NCBI RefSeq assembly: GCF_000143415.4 | Contig: NW_003314386.1 | Span: 199,611-263,610 of the forward strand | DNA: 64,000 nt | Origin: Selaginella moellendorffii | Taxonomy: Eukaryota; Streptophyta; Lycopodiopsida; Selaginellales; Selaginellaceae | Direction: 5' to 3' | Shown here: positions 46,120 to 57,114 of the stretch, piece after piece | Position numbering within the stretch: the stretch's first letter is position 1 | Layout: the number at the start of each line of letters is the position of its first letter | The notes under the pieces: model-generated | Seen by the model: the letters and a program-made list of their open reading frames with translations, nothing else | The model's database searches: none | What the model was told of the DNA's origin: nothing | Translations under genes and position numbers: made by a program

Positions 46120-46625
46120 CCGGACTCGGACTCGGACTCGGACTCGGACTCGGACTCGGATTCGGACTCGGACTCGGGCTCGGGCTCGGTCTCGGCCTCG
46201 GCCTCGGTCTCGGTCTCGGTCCCGATCTCGGTCTCAGTCTCGGTCTCGGTCTCGGTCCCGGTCTCGGTCTCGACTTCGGACTCCATCTCGGACTCCATCT
46301 CGGGTCCATCTCGGGTCCATCTCGGACTCCATCTCGGACTCCATCTCGGGTCCATCTCGGACTCCATCTCGAACTCCATTTCGGGTCCATCTCGGGTCCA
46401 TCTCGGACTCCATCTCGGACTCCATCTCGGGTCCATCTCGGACTCCACTTCGGACTCCAACTCGGGTCCATCTCGGACTCCACTTCGGACTCCAACTCGG
46501 GTCCATCTCGGACTCCACTTCGGACTCCAACTCGGGTCCATCTCGGACTCCACTTCGGACTCCAACTCGGGTCCATCTCGGACTCCACTTCGGACTCCAA
46601 CTCGAGTCCATCTCGGACACTCCCA
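46120..46625. repeat. GC-rich minisatellite: GGACTC hexamers grading into 35-bp units
   Basis: From 46120 to about 46270 GGACTC, later GGTCTC, hexamers alternate. From about 46270 units such as TCTCGGACTCCA and TCTCGGGTCCA mix. From about 46430 a 35-bp unit (CTCGGACTCCACTTCGGAC, then TCCAACTCGGGTCCAT) repeats at least five times with period 35. Because 35 is not a multiple of three and the unit has no stop in any frame, long chance ORFs appear on both strands. Confidence 0.9.
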
Positions 46626-46629
46626 CGTG

Positions 46630-48610
46630 TCATGTGTTAGTCCTTTTGGGTCCCTTTTTGGAGCCTCGCCTTTTGCTCGCTTCGTGCTTGTTCCTCGAGC
46701 ACTTCGTTGGGAGTTCCACTCTCGCTCTTGACTTTTCAAGTCGGAGCTTTTGGTCCAAACGTGTTACACTCGTTTGGCTCTCGCTTCGGCCACTACCATG
46801 TGGCGCCCTTCCGGCTCCACTTTGGGGCCTAGGGATTTTGTGTCTCACACTTCTTAGCCTAAACTCACATCATTGGTTATATCTACAGCCAATGGTTTTG
46901 CAACATTTATAAGCACATTGTATGTTGAACCTTGTGGCCTAAGTTTTGGAATTTCTTCCACAACTTTAGCATTCATCATTCACCTAGTGTTGTCCATTTG
47001 TGTACTTGTCACTTCTCCAATGCTCGGAGAAATTTGTATGGGCATCAGAGTTGTCTTTGTTGACATAGATGAGTCACAACTCCTTTTCTAATATGGGTAT
47101 GGCATTTTATTGTTGCATCAAGCTTTTCCACGTGATACTTAGCCACTAGATTTCTATGAAACAAACCCTAGAGGTCTTGCAACTTGAATTTTTGGATCTA
47201 GGTGGAATTTCATTTTGAGGGGAGAATTTTCCTCGCTTAAATGTGTATTGTTCAGATTTTCTTCCACTTCCACATCCTTTGCTATGTAGTGCAGTGCCAA
47301 TGGAGGTGCCTAAACAAATAAATAAAAATAAAATAAAATAAAAATATAATTTTTTTTCCCAAGGGATATATATTTTCCCTCTGTTCTAAATGAACAAATC
47401 TCTACCTGAGCTTATCAGGAAATACTACTCCTTCTATCTAATTTCATTGATCTAGCTCTATGGGGAGATAGAAAACTTGGAAACAAGATCTTGAGTGATC
47501 TTAATATCCCCTCCATCCATTTTAAAAGCTAATTTTATAGGATCTCATAATTGAAGAACTAATTTACCTTCTTGTGGTTCTATAAAGTTTGATGTCACTT
47601 TGTAAAAATTTTCTTTCATTTAGTTGGCCACCTTATCCTCAAGGGCCTTGAGCCTGTCTACTCCTAGCTCCAAGCCATACTACATGCTCCAAATCTCTAT
47701 GTTCCAATCAAAAACTCTTTTGTGCTCTTAAAAGCTTCATGCTCAACTCCCTCCAAGCTTCGAACTCCAGGACATCCCATGCTCCAAGATCTTTTCCTAG
47801 TGTCTGGGCCATGTGTTGTGATTTCATGATCAATGCATGCAATAGTTTTTGTTTACATTTATGATGCACGTATACTATCAAACACACATATATGTATATG
47901 TTACTTAAATTTGAGCTGTTTAATCTGGATGCCAATAGGACATTTAAATATTTTTATTGCCTATTTGATACTATGTTGATATATTGTTAAAGCAAAGAAC
48001 ATGATGATGGTGGGAGAGTATTATTGTCACTATCTACACCTGAACCATAATCCAAATCACTAAAATTGAATGGAAGGCCATCCTCCTCCTCTTCCTCCAC
48101 ATCTTCCAGTAAACCTGGGAGAAAAAGTTTCAATGACACAAATTTGAAGTAAATTTAAGAAGGAATTATACTTATGTTAGAAATTTCAAAGTTTATAAAG
48201 AGAAAATTAGTAGTGAATTAAAACCACTTCTAACACTACTCACAAAAACATTTAAAACCAATCACTAGCAAACCAAGACAGAAACTAAGGCAATGAAGCA
48301 TCTTTTAAACCCTAAGACCTAATGAATGCTTAAATCAGGGGTCAAACTCAATGAAACATGAAATTATATGGCATCTATGCACAAAAGTATGTATAGCACA
48401 ATGTTCATTTTATGGAGATATCATCCACCTATCAAATAAGGCATCCATTGCAATGGGATTAACATTTAATGCTGAACCAATAAAAAATTGCCACATAAAC
48501 ACTATGAGTGAAATATACCATTATATTTTCTACCTTTTTACAAATTGCACACCATAGCAGGCTTGCTAAATCAATTAAATGCTGTCCGCCAAAGAATCTC
48601 TGCAACGTTG
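46630..48610. other. Spacer, mostly AT-rich, no gene seen
   Basis: After a GC-rich tail to about 46860, the region is AT-rich with low-complexity AAATAAAATA near 47320 and no frame longer than about 75 codons that looks coding. No terminal repeat was found that pairs with the minisatellite side. Confidence 0.5.
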
Positions 48611-48618
48611 GCATTCCG

Positions 48619-49260
48619 TCACAGCTCGTCACTTTCCCTGTCACCCGACATCAAATGTGTGCAAACGAAGCAAAACTCGTCTGGTGGAGCAACATACTGA
48701 CAGCAATGGAGCCCTGAGTAGAGGAGACAATCCCCGCAAGGTCAAAAACCAAAAATCCAGAAGATCATCAAAGAAAGCTGGAAAAACTTACCTTGTTTCC
48801 ACAGTATCCCACAGCCAACGCAGCAAACTTTGAGGCCGTGGACGTGCCTGCAAAGGTTCTTGCGGATCCAGATGATGACATACACTCCCACCATTTGTTT
48901 GCTCACGAGTTCTCCGAGTTTCCGGGAGAAGCCATCGTCGTGTTGTCCGAGAGACAAGCCGAGATGGCCGGGGGCTTGGACATGGCAAATCCGCGAGCTT
49001 GATGGTAGCGCCGGAGGATGCTCGGGGTCCAGGTGTTGAGAAAGTTTTGGTCCGGGGCACCCCGGCTCCTCCGGTGGAATACTCCTCCTCCTCCAGTTTC
49101 GGAAGAACACGAGGAGGAAATCGTTGGCAATGCACCGCCCTGGCGAGATTGTTCTTCCGATGATGATGACAATGATGAGAGCAGCGAGGAGAAAGTTTCG
49201 TCCCCGGGATGAACAGCGGCGCCAGGATGTTGTCGGCGGCTCCCAGGACGTTGCCGGCAT
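48619..49260 (-). CDS. Possible two-exon gene with Cys-rich C-terminus
   Basis: Exon 1 (49260-48792) and exon 2 (48713-48619) join in phase across a GTAAGT...CTCAG intron. The joined C-terminus reads NLCRHVHGLKVCCVGCGILW, then KQGLHCCQYV and DEFCFVCTH, then stops. The eight Cys with two His spread over both exons look like a zinc-binding module, and the fact that the pattern continues across the intron supports the model. The N-terminal 100 residues are doubtful: all three frames are open there, one carries a hydrophobic run (FLLAALIIVIIIG), and a frameshift cannot be excluded. The start at 49260 is therefore tentative. I do not recognise the family. Confidence 0.4.
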
Positions 49261-49297
49261 TCAAAGGAACGAAAACCACCGAAAAACTCTTGAGTTC

Positions 49298-49322
49298 TCG
49301 AGAGTTTGGTTTAAACTCTCGA
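49298..49322. repeat. Perfect 10-bp inverted repeat
   Basis: TCGAGAGTTT, a 5-base loop GGTTT, then AAACTCTCGA. A further related half (ACTCTCTCGAG) follows after an A-run. It could form a small hairpin; no terminator role is known for such a site in plants. Confidence 0.5.
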
Positions 49323-49559
49323 AAAAAAAAACTCTCTCGAGTTTCGCTTACATATGCACGGGTTGATCACTTTCGAAGTTCAAAGTCGGGTCTGGAGACT
49401 TCCCAGATCTTCCATATCCTGGACAAAGATTTCGCGACTGCTAAGCAAGAGCTCCTCGCAAAATCGAATTTTGAGAGACGTACTGGTAGTCTGGAGTGTC
49501 GACAAGCTGTGTCCACAGCGTCCTCGCGCAGGAACCACAGTGTTTGCTTGAAAGACAAC

Positions 49560-50590
49560 TAAAGATCCATATTTAGATTTTTCTCGAGACCTGTCGTTGG
49601 ATACATCGGGGGCAAACTTCGTGTTCGATTTGCAGGCTTGAGCCCAACCTCATGCTCACTCGAATCTGAGGAAGAACACGAGCAAAAGTTTATGGAAAGT
49701 TTAGCATTATATTCGTGACAAGTTGCCATCGCCGCTGCTTTGCATGTCGTCGTGGTCGTCGTCTTCGTCATTGAACGCGTCCGACGCGGGCAGCTTGCGA
49801 AGAACTTGTCGGGGCCAGAAAAGCTGCGAAGAAATTAAAAAATAAATTGATCTTTAAATCTCTCTCGCAAGGAAGAAAAAATTCTCAAACTCGCTTACCT
49901 CCTTCGCATTTGTTCTTTGAGACATTTTTCTTCTTCCAAAAGTCGTGAGCTTCTACCGAAGAAACGACCCATTTTTCCTTCTCTCTCTAAGCTAGACACT
50001 GAAAAACCAATTTTTTGCCTTCTCCCTGAAACGATCGAGATTCCCTGCCACGAAATCGCTCCAAACACCGTGTCGATCGATTAGGATTCTTTAAGGCAGC
50101 GACCACCAAGACACGAAGGAAAAAAAGAAGCAAAGGAGGAAAAGAGAGAGAGGGGACGAGAGGTCGCTCTGTGCAAAGCCGACAGGGAAGAGCAAAGAAA
50201 ACACCACCGAGCAATGCCGGCTTGCGCTCCGCCACAACCACAAATCCATTCCTTTCTTCCATCCTATTTGCTCTAAGTTACATGTTGTGATCTCTCTCTC
50301 TCTCTCTCGCTTATGGAAGAGAGACCACTATAAGGTCTTAGCACAGAATCAAGTAGAAAGGGAAAATACTTCGCCTTTAAGATCAACAAAAAATCACCTA
50401 ATGGAGCGTATTATAAGCACTAATCACCTAAAGATAGTTAAATTAATTAATTTTAATTCATTCATTTGTTTATAGAAAAGGAGTTAAATTAAGATCGATC
50501 AAGTCAAGGATATAAAAACACAACCATTAGATTTAGGAATATCCTAGCCATTCTCAATATATTCTTTAGGTTAATCAACAAAACATTTAA
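49560..50590. other. Intergenic region with one exon-like start, no confirmed gene
   Basis: On the minus strand at 49969-49900 MGRFFGRSSRLLEEEKCLKE ends at a good donor (AGGAG|GTAAGC), and CGCAG|CTTTTCTGG opens an exon-like block near 49826 with an acidic DEDDDHDD run in one frame. The phases do not join in the acidic frame, so I cannot build a gene. A (TC)n run lies at 50291-50310. The rest is AT-rich. Confidence 0.35.
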
Positions 50591-50596
50591 AAGATA

Positions 50597-51988
50597 TTAT
50601 TGAAGGGGTGTTAGTAGCTTTTTAAGATTGAGAAGGCCAACAAGGGCCATGCACGAGATGGAATCCCACTGCGGCATTCTATCAAACAGCCACTTTGCAT
50701 GTCCAAACCCATCAAAGTGGATCTTGGCCTGGAGCATGGCATTCCACGGCACAATGTCAGCCTGTGGCATTCGGTCATACACAGCTTTGGCGGCCTCCAT
50801 TTGCCCGTCTTGGATGTAGAGCGTCACCAGCGCTGTCCAAGTCACCACATCCCTCTTGGGCATTCGATCAAACACTCCCTCTGCCCGATCGAGCTGCCCC
50901 ATCCGCCCAAAGATCGCCAGCATCGCCGTCCAGGAAACCATGCTTCGATCGCTCATCGCATCGAACATAGCCTTGGATTCCTCCACTCGCCCCATCTTCC
51001 CCAATCCAAACAGCATCGCATTGCGCGAGATCGTGTCGTGCTCGGGCATCGCATCGAAGAGCAACCGGGCATCGTCCACTCGGAGCTCCTGTCCCAGTGC
51101 CGCCACCATCGCCGTCCACGACACCACATTCCTCGCGGGCATTCGATCAAACACCGCCGCCGCGATCTCGAGCTCGACCCTGCCCGCCGCCGCCTCCACC
51201 ATCGCCGTCCAGCACACGAGATCGCGCTCCGGGATGTGATCAAACAGCGCCTTCGCGCGGTCCAGATCCCCCTTCCGGGCATAGCCCAGCAGCATCGCAG
51301 TCCAGCAGACTAGATCGTGCTGCGGCATTCGATCCAGCAGCGCCGCCGCCTCGTCCATCAAGCTTCGATCCGCGAAAGCCCCCAGCATCGCGCTCCAGGA
51401 GATCTCATTCTTGGCGGCCATGGAATCGAAGAGCTCGCGAGCTTCGCGCAGATACCCCGCGAGGGCATATGCGTGGAGCATCGCCGTCTCAGCCACCACG
51501 TCGCGCTCCTGGCCCAAGCTCTCGAAGAGATTCCTCGCTAGGGGAATATCCCCGGCCAGGGAATATGCCACGATCATGCTGCTCCACGCGATCGCATCCG
51601 TGGCCGGGATCCTGGAGAGCAGCGACTCGGCCTCCACCACGTGGCAGGCCCGGGCGCAGGCGCCAATGAGGGCCGTCCACGTCACCACGTCTCTGTGGGG
51701 CATTTTGTCAAACACCTCTTTGGCGGCCGCGAGATCCCCATTCTGGGCATTTGCTGTGAGGAGGATTGTCCAGGAGAAGAGATTGGGGCGCGCGAGCGAA
51801 TCGATGGTATGGAACACCCGACGCGATTCATGGGCGCTGCCGCACTTGCCATACGCTTGCATCAGCAGATTGGCGAGGAAGACGAAGTGGGGGCGGTAGC
51901 GGAGGTCCAAGATCCGCGAGTGGAGGCGGCGGGCGAGCTGGAGATCGTCGCAGGAGCGAATGGCGCGGACCAGCGACGGCAATTGCAT
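50597..51988 (-). CDS. Pentatricopeptide repeat protein, short-motif array
   Basis: One exon, 463 residues. After LARRLHSRILDLRYRPHFV and AYGKCGSAHESRRVF, eleven or so nearly perfect 31-residue S-type motifs follow (for example DVVTWTALIGACARACHVVEAESLLSRIP split at the usual borders), to about residue 450. It then stops at LLNLKKLLTPLQ without L2/S2, E or DYW motifs. It would bind a single-stranded organellar RNA of about a dozen bases but has no catalytic or docking end, so it is either a truncated editing factor or works with a separate E/DYW protein, as known for other plants. No clear transit peptide. High GC and strong repeat conservation argue against decay. Confidence 0.88.
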   Translation of the reverse strand: MQLPSLVRAIRSCDDLQLARRLHSRILDLRYRPHFVFLANLLMQAYGKCGSAHESRRVFHTIDSLARPNLFSWTILLTANAQNGDLAAAKEVFDKMPHRDVVTWTALIGACARACHVVEAESLLSRIPATDAIAWSSMIVAYSLAGDIPLARNLFESLGQERDVVAETAMLHAYALAGYLREARELFDSMAAKNEISWSAMLGAFADRSLMDEAAALLDRMPQHDLVCWTAMLLGYARKGDLDRAKALFDHIPERDLVCWTAMVEAAAGRVELEIAAAVFDRMPARNVVSWTAMVAALGQELRVDDARLLFDAMPEHDTISRNAMLFGLGKMGRVEESKAMFDAMSDRSMVSWTAMLAIFGRMGQLDRAEGVFDRMPKRDVVTWTALVTLYIQDGQMEAAKAVYDRMPQADIVPWNAMLQAKIHFDGFGHAKWLFDRMPQWDSISCMALVGLLNLKKLLTPLQ

Positions 51989-52230
51989 TCCACGCGCCGG
52001 CGGCGCGCGATGCTGTGCGCAAGCGAGGTCCCTTCTTCTCTTGCGCGCTCATGCCCTAATCGAATATGCCCTTTTCCGTTGCGCGGGTTCGAATCCCTTT
52101 GAAAGCTTCCTTTTCTTACCCTAATCGAATATACTGTTTGTTGGAACACGTCGCCATCGTTTTGCTCTGGAGGCGGCAAAGTTTCTTGGATCTATTTGAG
52201 TTTCTTGGATGCATTTGACAACACACTAGT

Positions 52231-52578
52231 TTACCAACCTCGGAAGTTTACTGCATCCAACAATTCCGGCAATCGATCGGGGAGCTCCAGGCTAAAGCCA
52301 AAGTTTTCACCACCATCGAGGCGAACGTTGCATAGAATTTCGCGCGAGCTTTGCCGCTTTGCCGCTCCCTCCAAGCTCTTTCGAACGAGCACTGATTTGT
52401 ATATGGCAATTCCAGCCGGGAGATCCCAACCAACTCGGAATGGTTTCTTTTGCATACCTCGGTGGAAGATCACAATCAGCAATGCAAAAATAATGACGTA
52501 CATAGCGTTGATAATCCATGGATCACGTTGATTGATTGAGCGACTGATTGATTGATCCAAAGCTTTCTCGAGAATCAT
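52231..52578 (-). CDS. Possible small single-pass membrane protein
   Basis: 115 residues from MILEKALDQS, with one strong membrane helix (WIINAMYVIIFALLIVIFHR) at about 24-43 followed by a soluble, mixed-charge segment ending LPELLDAVNFRGW. The frame is open further upstream to 52812, but that part is low-complexity Gln/Ser-rich. No family recognised. It sits between the PPR gene and PMI1. The single helix and the non-repetitive C-terminus make it worth listing, but the evidence is only an open frame. Confidence 0.35.
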   Translation of the reverse strand: MILEKALDQSISRSINQRDPWIINAMYVIIFALLIVIFHRGMQKKPFRVGWDLPAGIAIYKSVLVRKSLEGAAKRQSSREILCNVRLDGGENFGFSLELPDRLPELLDAVNFRGW

Positions 52579-53035
52579 GAGAGCAAGTGTTTGAATTGAG
52601 AGACAAGAACTTTGGCAGAGCACGGAGGGGGAAAAATGGCGCCGTAAAACCAACATAAAAACCCTTTGCTGTTGCTGTTGCTCGTTTTTCACCGCCCTAA
52701 AAACACCATCGCCAGTGGCGTGCGCTGTTCTCCATTTTCCAGGGCGCGCCAGGCGAGAGGAAGAAGAAGAAGGCACTCCAGGTACGACTTTCTCCTTGCA
52801 AGGATCATCCACTTTGTTCTAAAAGTTTCATCTTTTACCCCCTTTTCTTGCATGTTCTTCGCCAAGATTTATGCCATGCATCATACCGTTCTTCCCCTCT
52901 CCGCGCGAGCACCCGATCCGGCCGCCCTGAGCGCCAAAATCCGATTTTGACGACTTGGGTTCGCTCCCCGGCCGCCGCTCCCCCTGCCCAACTGGATCTG
53001 CGAGCGAGAAATCGGCTGCACGGGTGAGATCACAC

Positions 53036-56000
53036 ATGGTCGGGTCGGTTCCATCCTCTCGGGCAGACGCTGGAGGGCAGCTGCTCCGCGAGCTCGAGGC
53101 GCTCAGCCAGGCGCTCTACAAGGCCAAGGGCAGCAGGAAGGAGCCGCAAGATCGAGCGCTGCTAACATGGCACTCGGACGGGGCCGATCTTCCCGATTTC
53201 TTGAGCGATCAGGGGTCTGTGCCAGCGGCGGCAGTGACGCAGCAGCTCCCAATCGCCCACCAGCGCAAGAAGAAGGGCGGCAGCCTCTGGGACTGGAAGC
53301 CGCTGCGAGCTCTGGCACACATCGGCCAGACGAGGTTTGGTTGCGAGTTCGTCGCCCACGTCCACGGGATTAGCAAGCTCCCGGCATCGCTGGAGGGCCT
53401 TCGTCTCCAGGTCCGGCTCAAGCACAAGGAGAGCGAGGCAAGAACAGTGCCTTCCCTGGTTTTCAAAGGCTGTGCCGATTTCGAGGAGGCTCTCCGGATC
53501 AAGTGCGCCGTCTATGGCAGCTCCAGCTCCAGCGGTGGCGTTCGCTACACGTCCAAGACCTTCACTCTCTCGGTCGTGGCTCCTGATGCTAGCGAGCTCG
53601 AGCTCGGGAAGCACAGGCTCGATCTCAGCCGGATCCTCCCGGACGATAGCTCCGCTCGGGGATCGGGGAAGAAGAGCAGCTGGAACACGAGCTTCAAGCT
53701 CTCCGGGAGGGCCAAAGGTGGGATTTTGGTGGTGACTTTCGGGTATGAGATGGATGAGAGTGGTGATCCTGTTCCATCGTCCACGGATGCTGCTACTGCG
53801 GGGAAGTTTAGCTCGCATTCTCCGCCGGATCCAAGGCTGGTGAGGTCGTTTAGCAGCTTGCCGAGCTCGCCGCAAGGTGTGATCGCTCTCTCCGGTGTGA
53901 GGAAGCAGCAGCAGAAAGGTGGCGGAGCTTCTCCCGCGCAGTCGGAGCCCGAGTACTCGATCGACGTGGAGAATCTAAACCTTGACGACGATGATCCGGA
54001 GGAGGAGGAGGACACCGGGACAGCCATGACGATGAGCTCCAGCTCGGGGCTGCTGGCGCCGGATACTCCTGGGAGGCAGCAAGAACAGGAGCTCAAAGAG
54101 TTTAGTATGGAGCAGTCGGATGATCGAGACGAGGATGACGGCGAGGCGGACTTCTCCGTGGTGGATCAAGGCGTGGAGGAGTCGTCTCGTCGAGTGGAGG
54201 AGAGTTTCTTCGAGGAGGACCGGAGCTTTCATCCCGAGAGCGAGGGTGGCGAGCTGGACGACGAGGCCGAGAAGTTCTTACACATGCTGGGAACGAGCTC
54301 GGACGACGAGGGAGAGATTTACAGCTGCTCGCCGCGGGGATTGCTGCTGCGGCAGTTCGAGGAGGAGCAAGCTCTGCTCGGGAGGAACTTTGGAGGTGGA
54401 GGAATGGTGGCGGAGGAAGAGACTTCTACTGTTCTTGTGCCTTACTCTCGACCAGCGATCGAGCAGCAGCAGCAGCAGCAGCAGCAAATCCAGGTTGGAA
54501 GCTGGGGCAGCGAAGAAGACGACGATCTCTCGGCCTTCATGGACGCGGCGGAGATGGAGCTTCAGAAGGCAGCACAGGCAGCGAGGAGCAAAGCTCGAGC
54601 AAAGCTTCTCGAGGACGCCGAGGCCGAGGCTCTCATGCAAGAGTGGGGTCTCAACGAGCGAGCTTTCCAGAGATCTCCTCCAAAGCACGCGGGGGATTTC
54701 TCGGCAGCCAGCGCTCTGGCGGTGATACCATCCGAGCCTCCATGTCTCGCGGACGGACTCGGCTCCATGATTCCAACTCGCGACGGTGGCTCGCTGCGAA
54801 CGATGAATCCGATCCATTTCCAGGGAGGAAGGAACGATGGCCGGCTCGTTATCCAGGTCTCCAAGCCAGTGGTGGTGCCTGCGGAGATGGGATCGGGTGT
54901 TTTGGATATCTTTCGCAGCCTCGCAGCCGGTGGATCCGAAAACATGGCGCTCCAAGTCATGGAAACGATGCCTCTCGAGGATATAACCGGCAAGAACATA
55001 TACCAGATAGCTATGGAGGGTCAAGCTTCACTGGAAGGAGCTCCAAGGTGCGATTTCGACGATGCATGGTTGATGGTTTTACTCATTCACGTTTGATTTC
55101 GCAGGTATCCAGCTCTTGGTGGTGGACAAGGCAGTGGTAGTAACAGGCTAGCTCTCGAGTATGGGCATGGTGGAAGTGGTGGACTAGAAGTAGCCAAGAA
55201 CAGCTCTGGAGCCTTGTTTGATCAGAGGAGATATGGTGGAAGTGGTGCTTCGCCGAGGCCGCGAAGCTCGGATGATACTTTCATGTCGCTGGAAGATCTG
55301 GCTCCGGTGGCGATGGAGAAGATCGAGGCTCTGGCGATGCAGGGGCTCAAGATCCAGTCGGACATGGCCGAGGAGGAAGCTCCATACGCGATCGAGCCAG
55401 GCAGCAGCAGCAATCTCTTAGAAGGTGGCGGGAGTGGAAGTTTGAGGTTGATCGAGGCAGCACCGGGGCAAGATCACGGCAGTGAGAGTGGATTGATGGC
55501 TATGTCGATCTCGCTCGACGAGTGGATGAGGCTGGACGCTGGAGTTTACGACGAGGCCGAGACGACGGACAAGACCAAGGCTGTTCTTGCAGCTCACCAC
55601 GCCGCGCATTCCACGGACATCGTCTTGATGGCCAACGCGAGCGACGATCACAGCAGCGGCAGTAGCGGCAAGAGAGTGATGGATTCTTCTTCTTCTTCTT
55701 CGCAGGATCAAGGTGGTCTCATGGGTGACACACTCACGCTCGCCATGCTCGTCCAGCTCCGTGATCCTCTCAGGAACTTCGAGCCAGTGGGAGCACCGAT
55801 GATGGCATTCGTCCAGGCGGAGCGAGTGCTCGTTCCTCCTCGGCCAAAGATGTTCAAGAGAGTCTCGATCCAAGGCAACAGCGAGGTGGACGAGGAGGAA
55901 CTCCAGCAACAGCAGCAGGGATCATCGTCGCAGTTCAAGATCACTGGAGTTCATATGGCGGGTCTCAAGTCGGGTGATTCGATCGAGGGTGGCAACGGCA

Positions 56001-56344
56001 AAAAGAGGGTCTGGGGGACACAAAAGCAGCAGCAATCCGGGTCGCGGTGGCTGCTCGCTCACGGGATGGGAAAGACTGGAGGTCCCAAGCATCCGCTTCT
56101 CAAGACTTCCAAGAATCCTGGAAGTGTTGTTCCACCTCCGGTTGTTGCCGATCAAGCTCCCACTCCAGCGCCAGCTCCAGCTCCAGCTCCGGCGAAGAAG
56201 AACAGCAGCGGCAAAGGTGAATCTCTGTGGAGCATCTCGGCTCGCGTGGGTAGCAAAGCCGCCGCTGCCGCGACATCATCCATCACCCGGAATCCAGACG
56301 TCAAGTTTGGAAGCAGGCTCTCGCTGGGGAAGAAGAAATGGTGA
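53036..56344 (+). CDS. PMI1: PLASTID MOVEMENT IMPAIRED 1 (PMI1) family, NT-C2 domain
   Basis: A plasma-membrane-associated, plant-specific factor for chloroplast and nuclear positioning by actin in response to light. Two exons, 53036-55047 and 55105-56344, give 1,083 residues. The start MVGSVPSSRADAGGQLLREL matches the LLRELEALSQALYK family N-terminus; the frame is open upstream to 52955 but without similarity. The NT-C2 domain covers about 85-245 (KPLRALAHIGQTRFGCEFVA through FKLSGRAKGGILVVTFGYEM). The C-terminal module includes METMPLEDITGKNIYQIAME, DDTFMSLEDLAPVAMEKIEA and ISLDEWMRLDAG. The central 400 residues are acidic and carry poly-Gln. The 57-bp intron lies at GAPR|YPAL. High GC. Confidence 0.9.
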
Positions 56345-56389
56345 TGGATGACAAACTTGTATAAGCTGTGGATTCTATTAGATTTAAAA

Positions 56390-56440
56390 TGAAAAAACTA
56401 TAAATTATAAACATATTTAGAATTTATAAACACAAGATTA
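56390..56440 (-). repeat. Inverted copy of the AT-rich unit at 16.1-16.3 kb
   Basis: Its reverse complement, AGATTAATCTTGTGTTTATA and onward, matches 16110-16160 and 16220-16265 over about 45 bp. It lies just past the PMI1 stop codon. Confidence 0.55.
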
Positions 56441-56518
56441 ATCTAACTAATGCAGTCACAAAACCCGTGTAAGACTGTCTTTGTTTCTTCTTGCTTAGAA
56501 GTTCCATTATTATTGAAA

Positions 56519-56591
56519 GCCGGCCTAGCTCAGCTGGTAGAGCGCAAGGCTCTTAACCTTGTGGTCGTGGGTTCGAGCCCCACGGCCGGCG
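56519..56591 (+). tRNA. trnK-CUU: tRNA-Lys (CTT anticodon)
   Basis: 73 nt. Acceptor stem GCCGGCC/GGCCGGC, D-arm TAGCTCAGCTGGTAGAGC, anticodon stem CAAGG/CCTTG with loop CTCTTAA giving anticodon CTT, T-arm GTGGG.TTCGAGC.CCCAC, discriminator G. A and B boxes are intact, there is no intron, and a T-run (CTTTTTG) follows 16 bases after the end as a Pol III terminator. A nuclear gene by structure and context. Confidence 0.95.
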
Positions 56592-56679
56592 AAGGCGCAG
56601 CAATGCTCTTTTTGCTCGTCGTTAGCGCCATCGACTAGGTCTTTGACTAAGGTATATGCTGCGCCAGATTCTTTACCCT

Positions 56680-56690
56680 ATCCCACATGC
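56680..56690 (+). promoter_or_regulatory. Upstream sequence element (USE) of the U1 gene
   Basis: ATCCCACATGC matches the plant snRNA USE (RTCCCACATCG) with one change. It lies about 38 bp centre to centre from the TATA box, the spacing known for Pol II rather than Pol III snRNA genes in plants. Confidence 0.75.
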
Positions 56691-56718
56691 CGGGGCGTGG
56701 AATGAGGGCACAAGAGCA

Positions 56719-56727
56719 GTATATAAG
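56719..56727 (+). promoter_or_regulatory. TATA box of the U1 gene
   Basis: GTATATAAG, about 30 bp upstream of the U1 5' end, in the position fixed for plant snRNA promoters. Confidence 0.7.
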
Positions 56728-56749
56728 CTAGGGCCTTGGGAAGTGATCC

Positions 56750-56908
56750 ATACTTACCTGGACGGGGTCTATTGGTGATCATGAAGGCCAATGGCCTAGG
56801 TTCGGCTTTCCCATTGCACTTCGGCTTGGCCGGCCTACCATCTTCCCAAAGTGGAGGAGTGGACGTCGTAATTTGTGGAAGTTGAGGGCTCGCGTACGCG
56901 CGGCCCTC
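56750..56908 (+). ncRNA. U1: U1 spliceosomal snRNA
   Basis: About 159 nt. The 5' end ATACTTACCTG is the sequence that pairs with 5' splice sites. Stem-loop I carries GATCATGAAG, the U1-70K site. Stem-loop II carries ATTGCACTTC, close to the U1A site. The Sm site AATTTGTGG is at 56870-56878, and it ends in a GC-rich stem-loop IV (GAGGGCTCGCG/CGCGCGGCCCTC). Downstream CAAATTCTCAAGCCCTAA resembles the plant snRNA 3' box. With USE and TATA upstream in correct spacing, this looks like an active Pol II-transcribed gene, not a relic. The small change at the U1A loop is within plant variation. The 3' end is estimated from the stem. Confidence 0.92.
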
Positions 56909-57114
56909 TCCAAATTCTCAAGCCCTAAGATGGATAATTCTTTCAGCGCAGGCTTTTCCAAATTCTATTTGTGAAGAGGGCTTTCTCCTTTAGTAACTTC
57001 TCTTCTCGTCTCTCAAAATTTCGAAAACACACCTTACCTTGCGAGCCTAATAAGAGAGGCCAAGGCTAAAAGACCTAAGACTTACGACACTGATTCAGCA
57101 GAGCAAAATCAGTG

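Noticed and set aside
45840-46912. Overlapping ORFs of 200-285 codons on both strands
   Set aside because: They are products of the stop-free 35-bp minisatellite, with Ser/Arg/Asp or Leu/Gly runs and period-35 repeats.
49987-50262. 91-codon minus-strand frame
   Set aside because: Low-complexity sequence upstream of a possible exon; no similarity and no consistent gene model.
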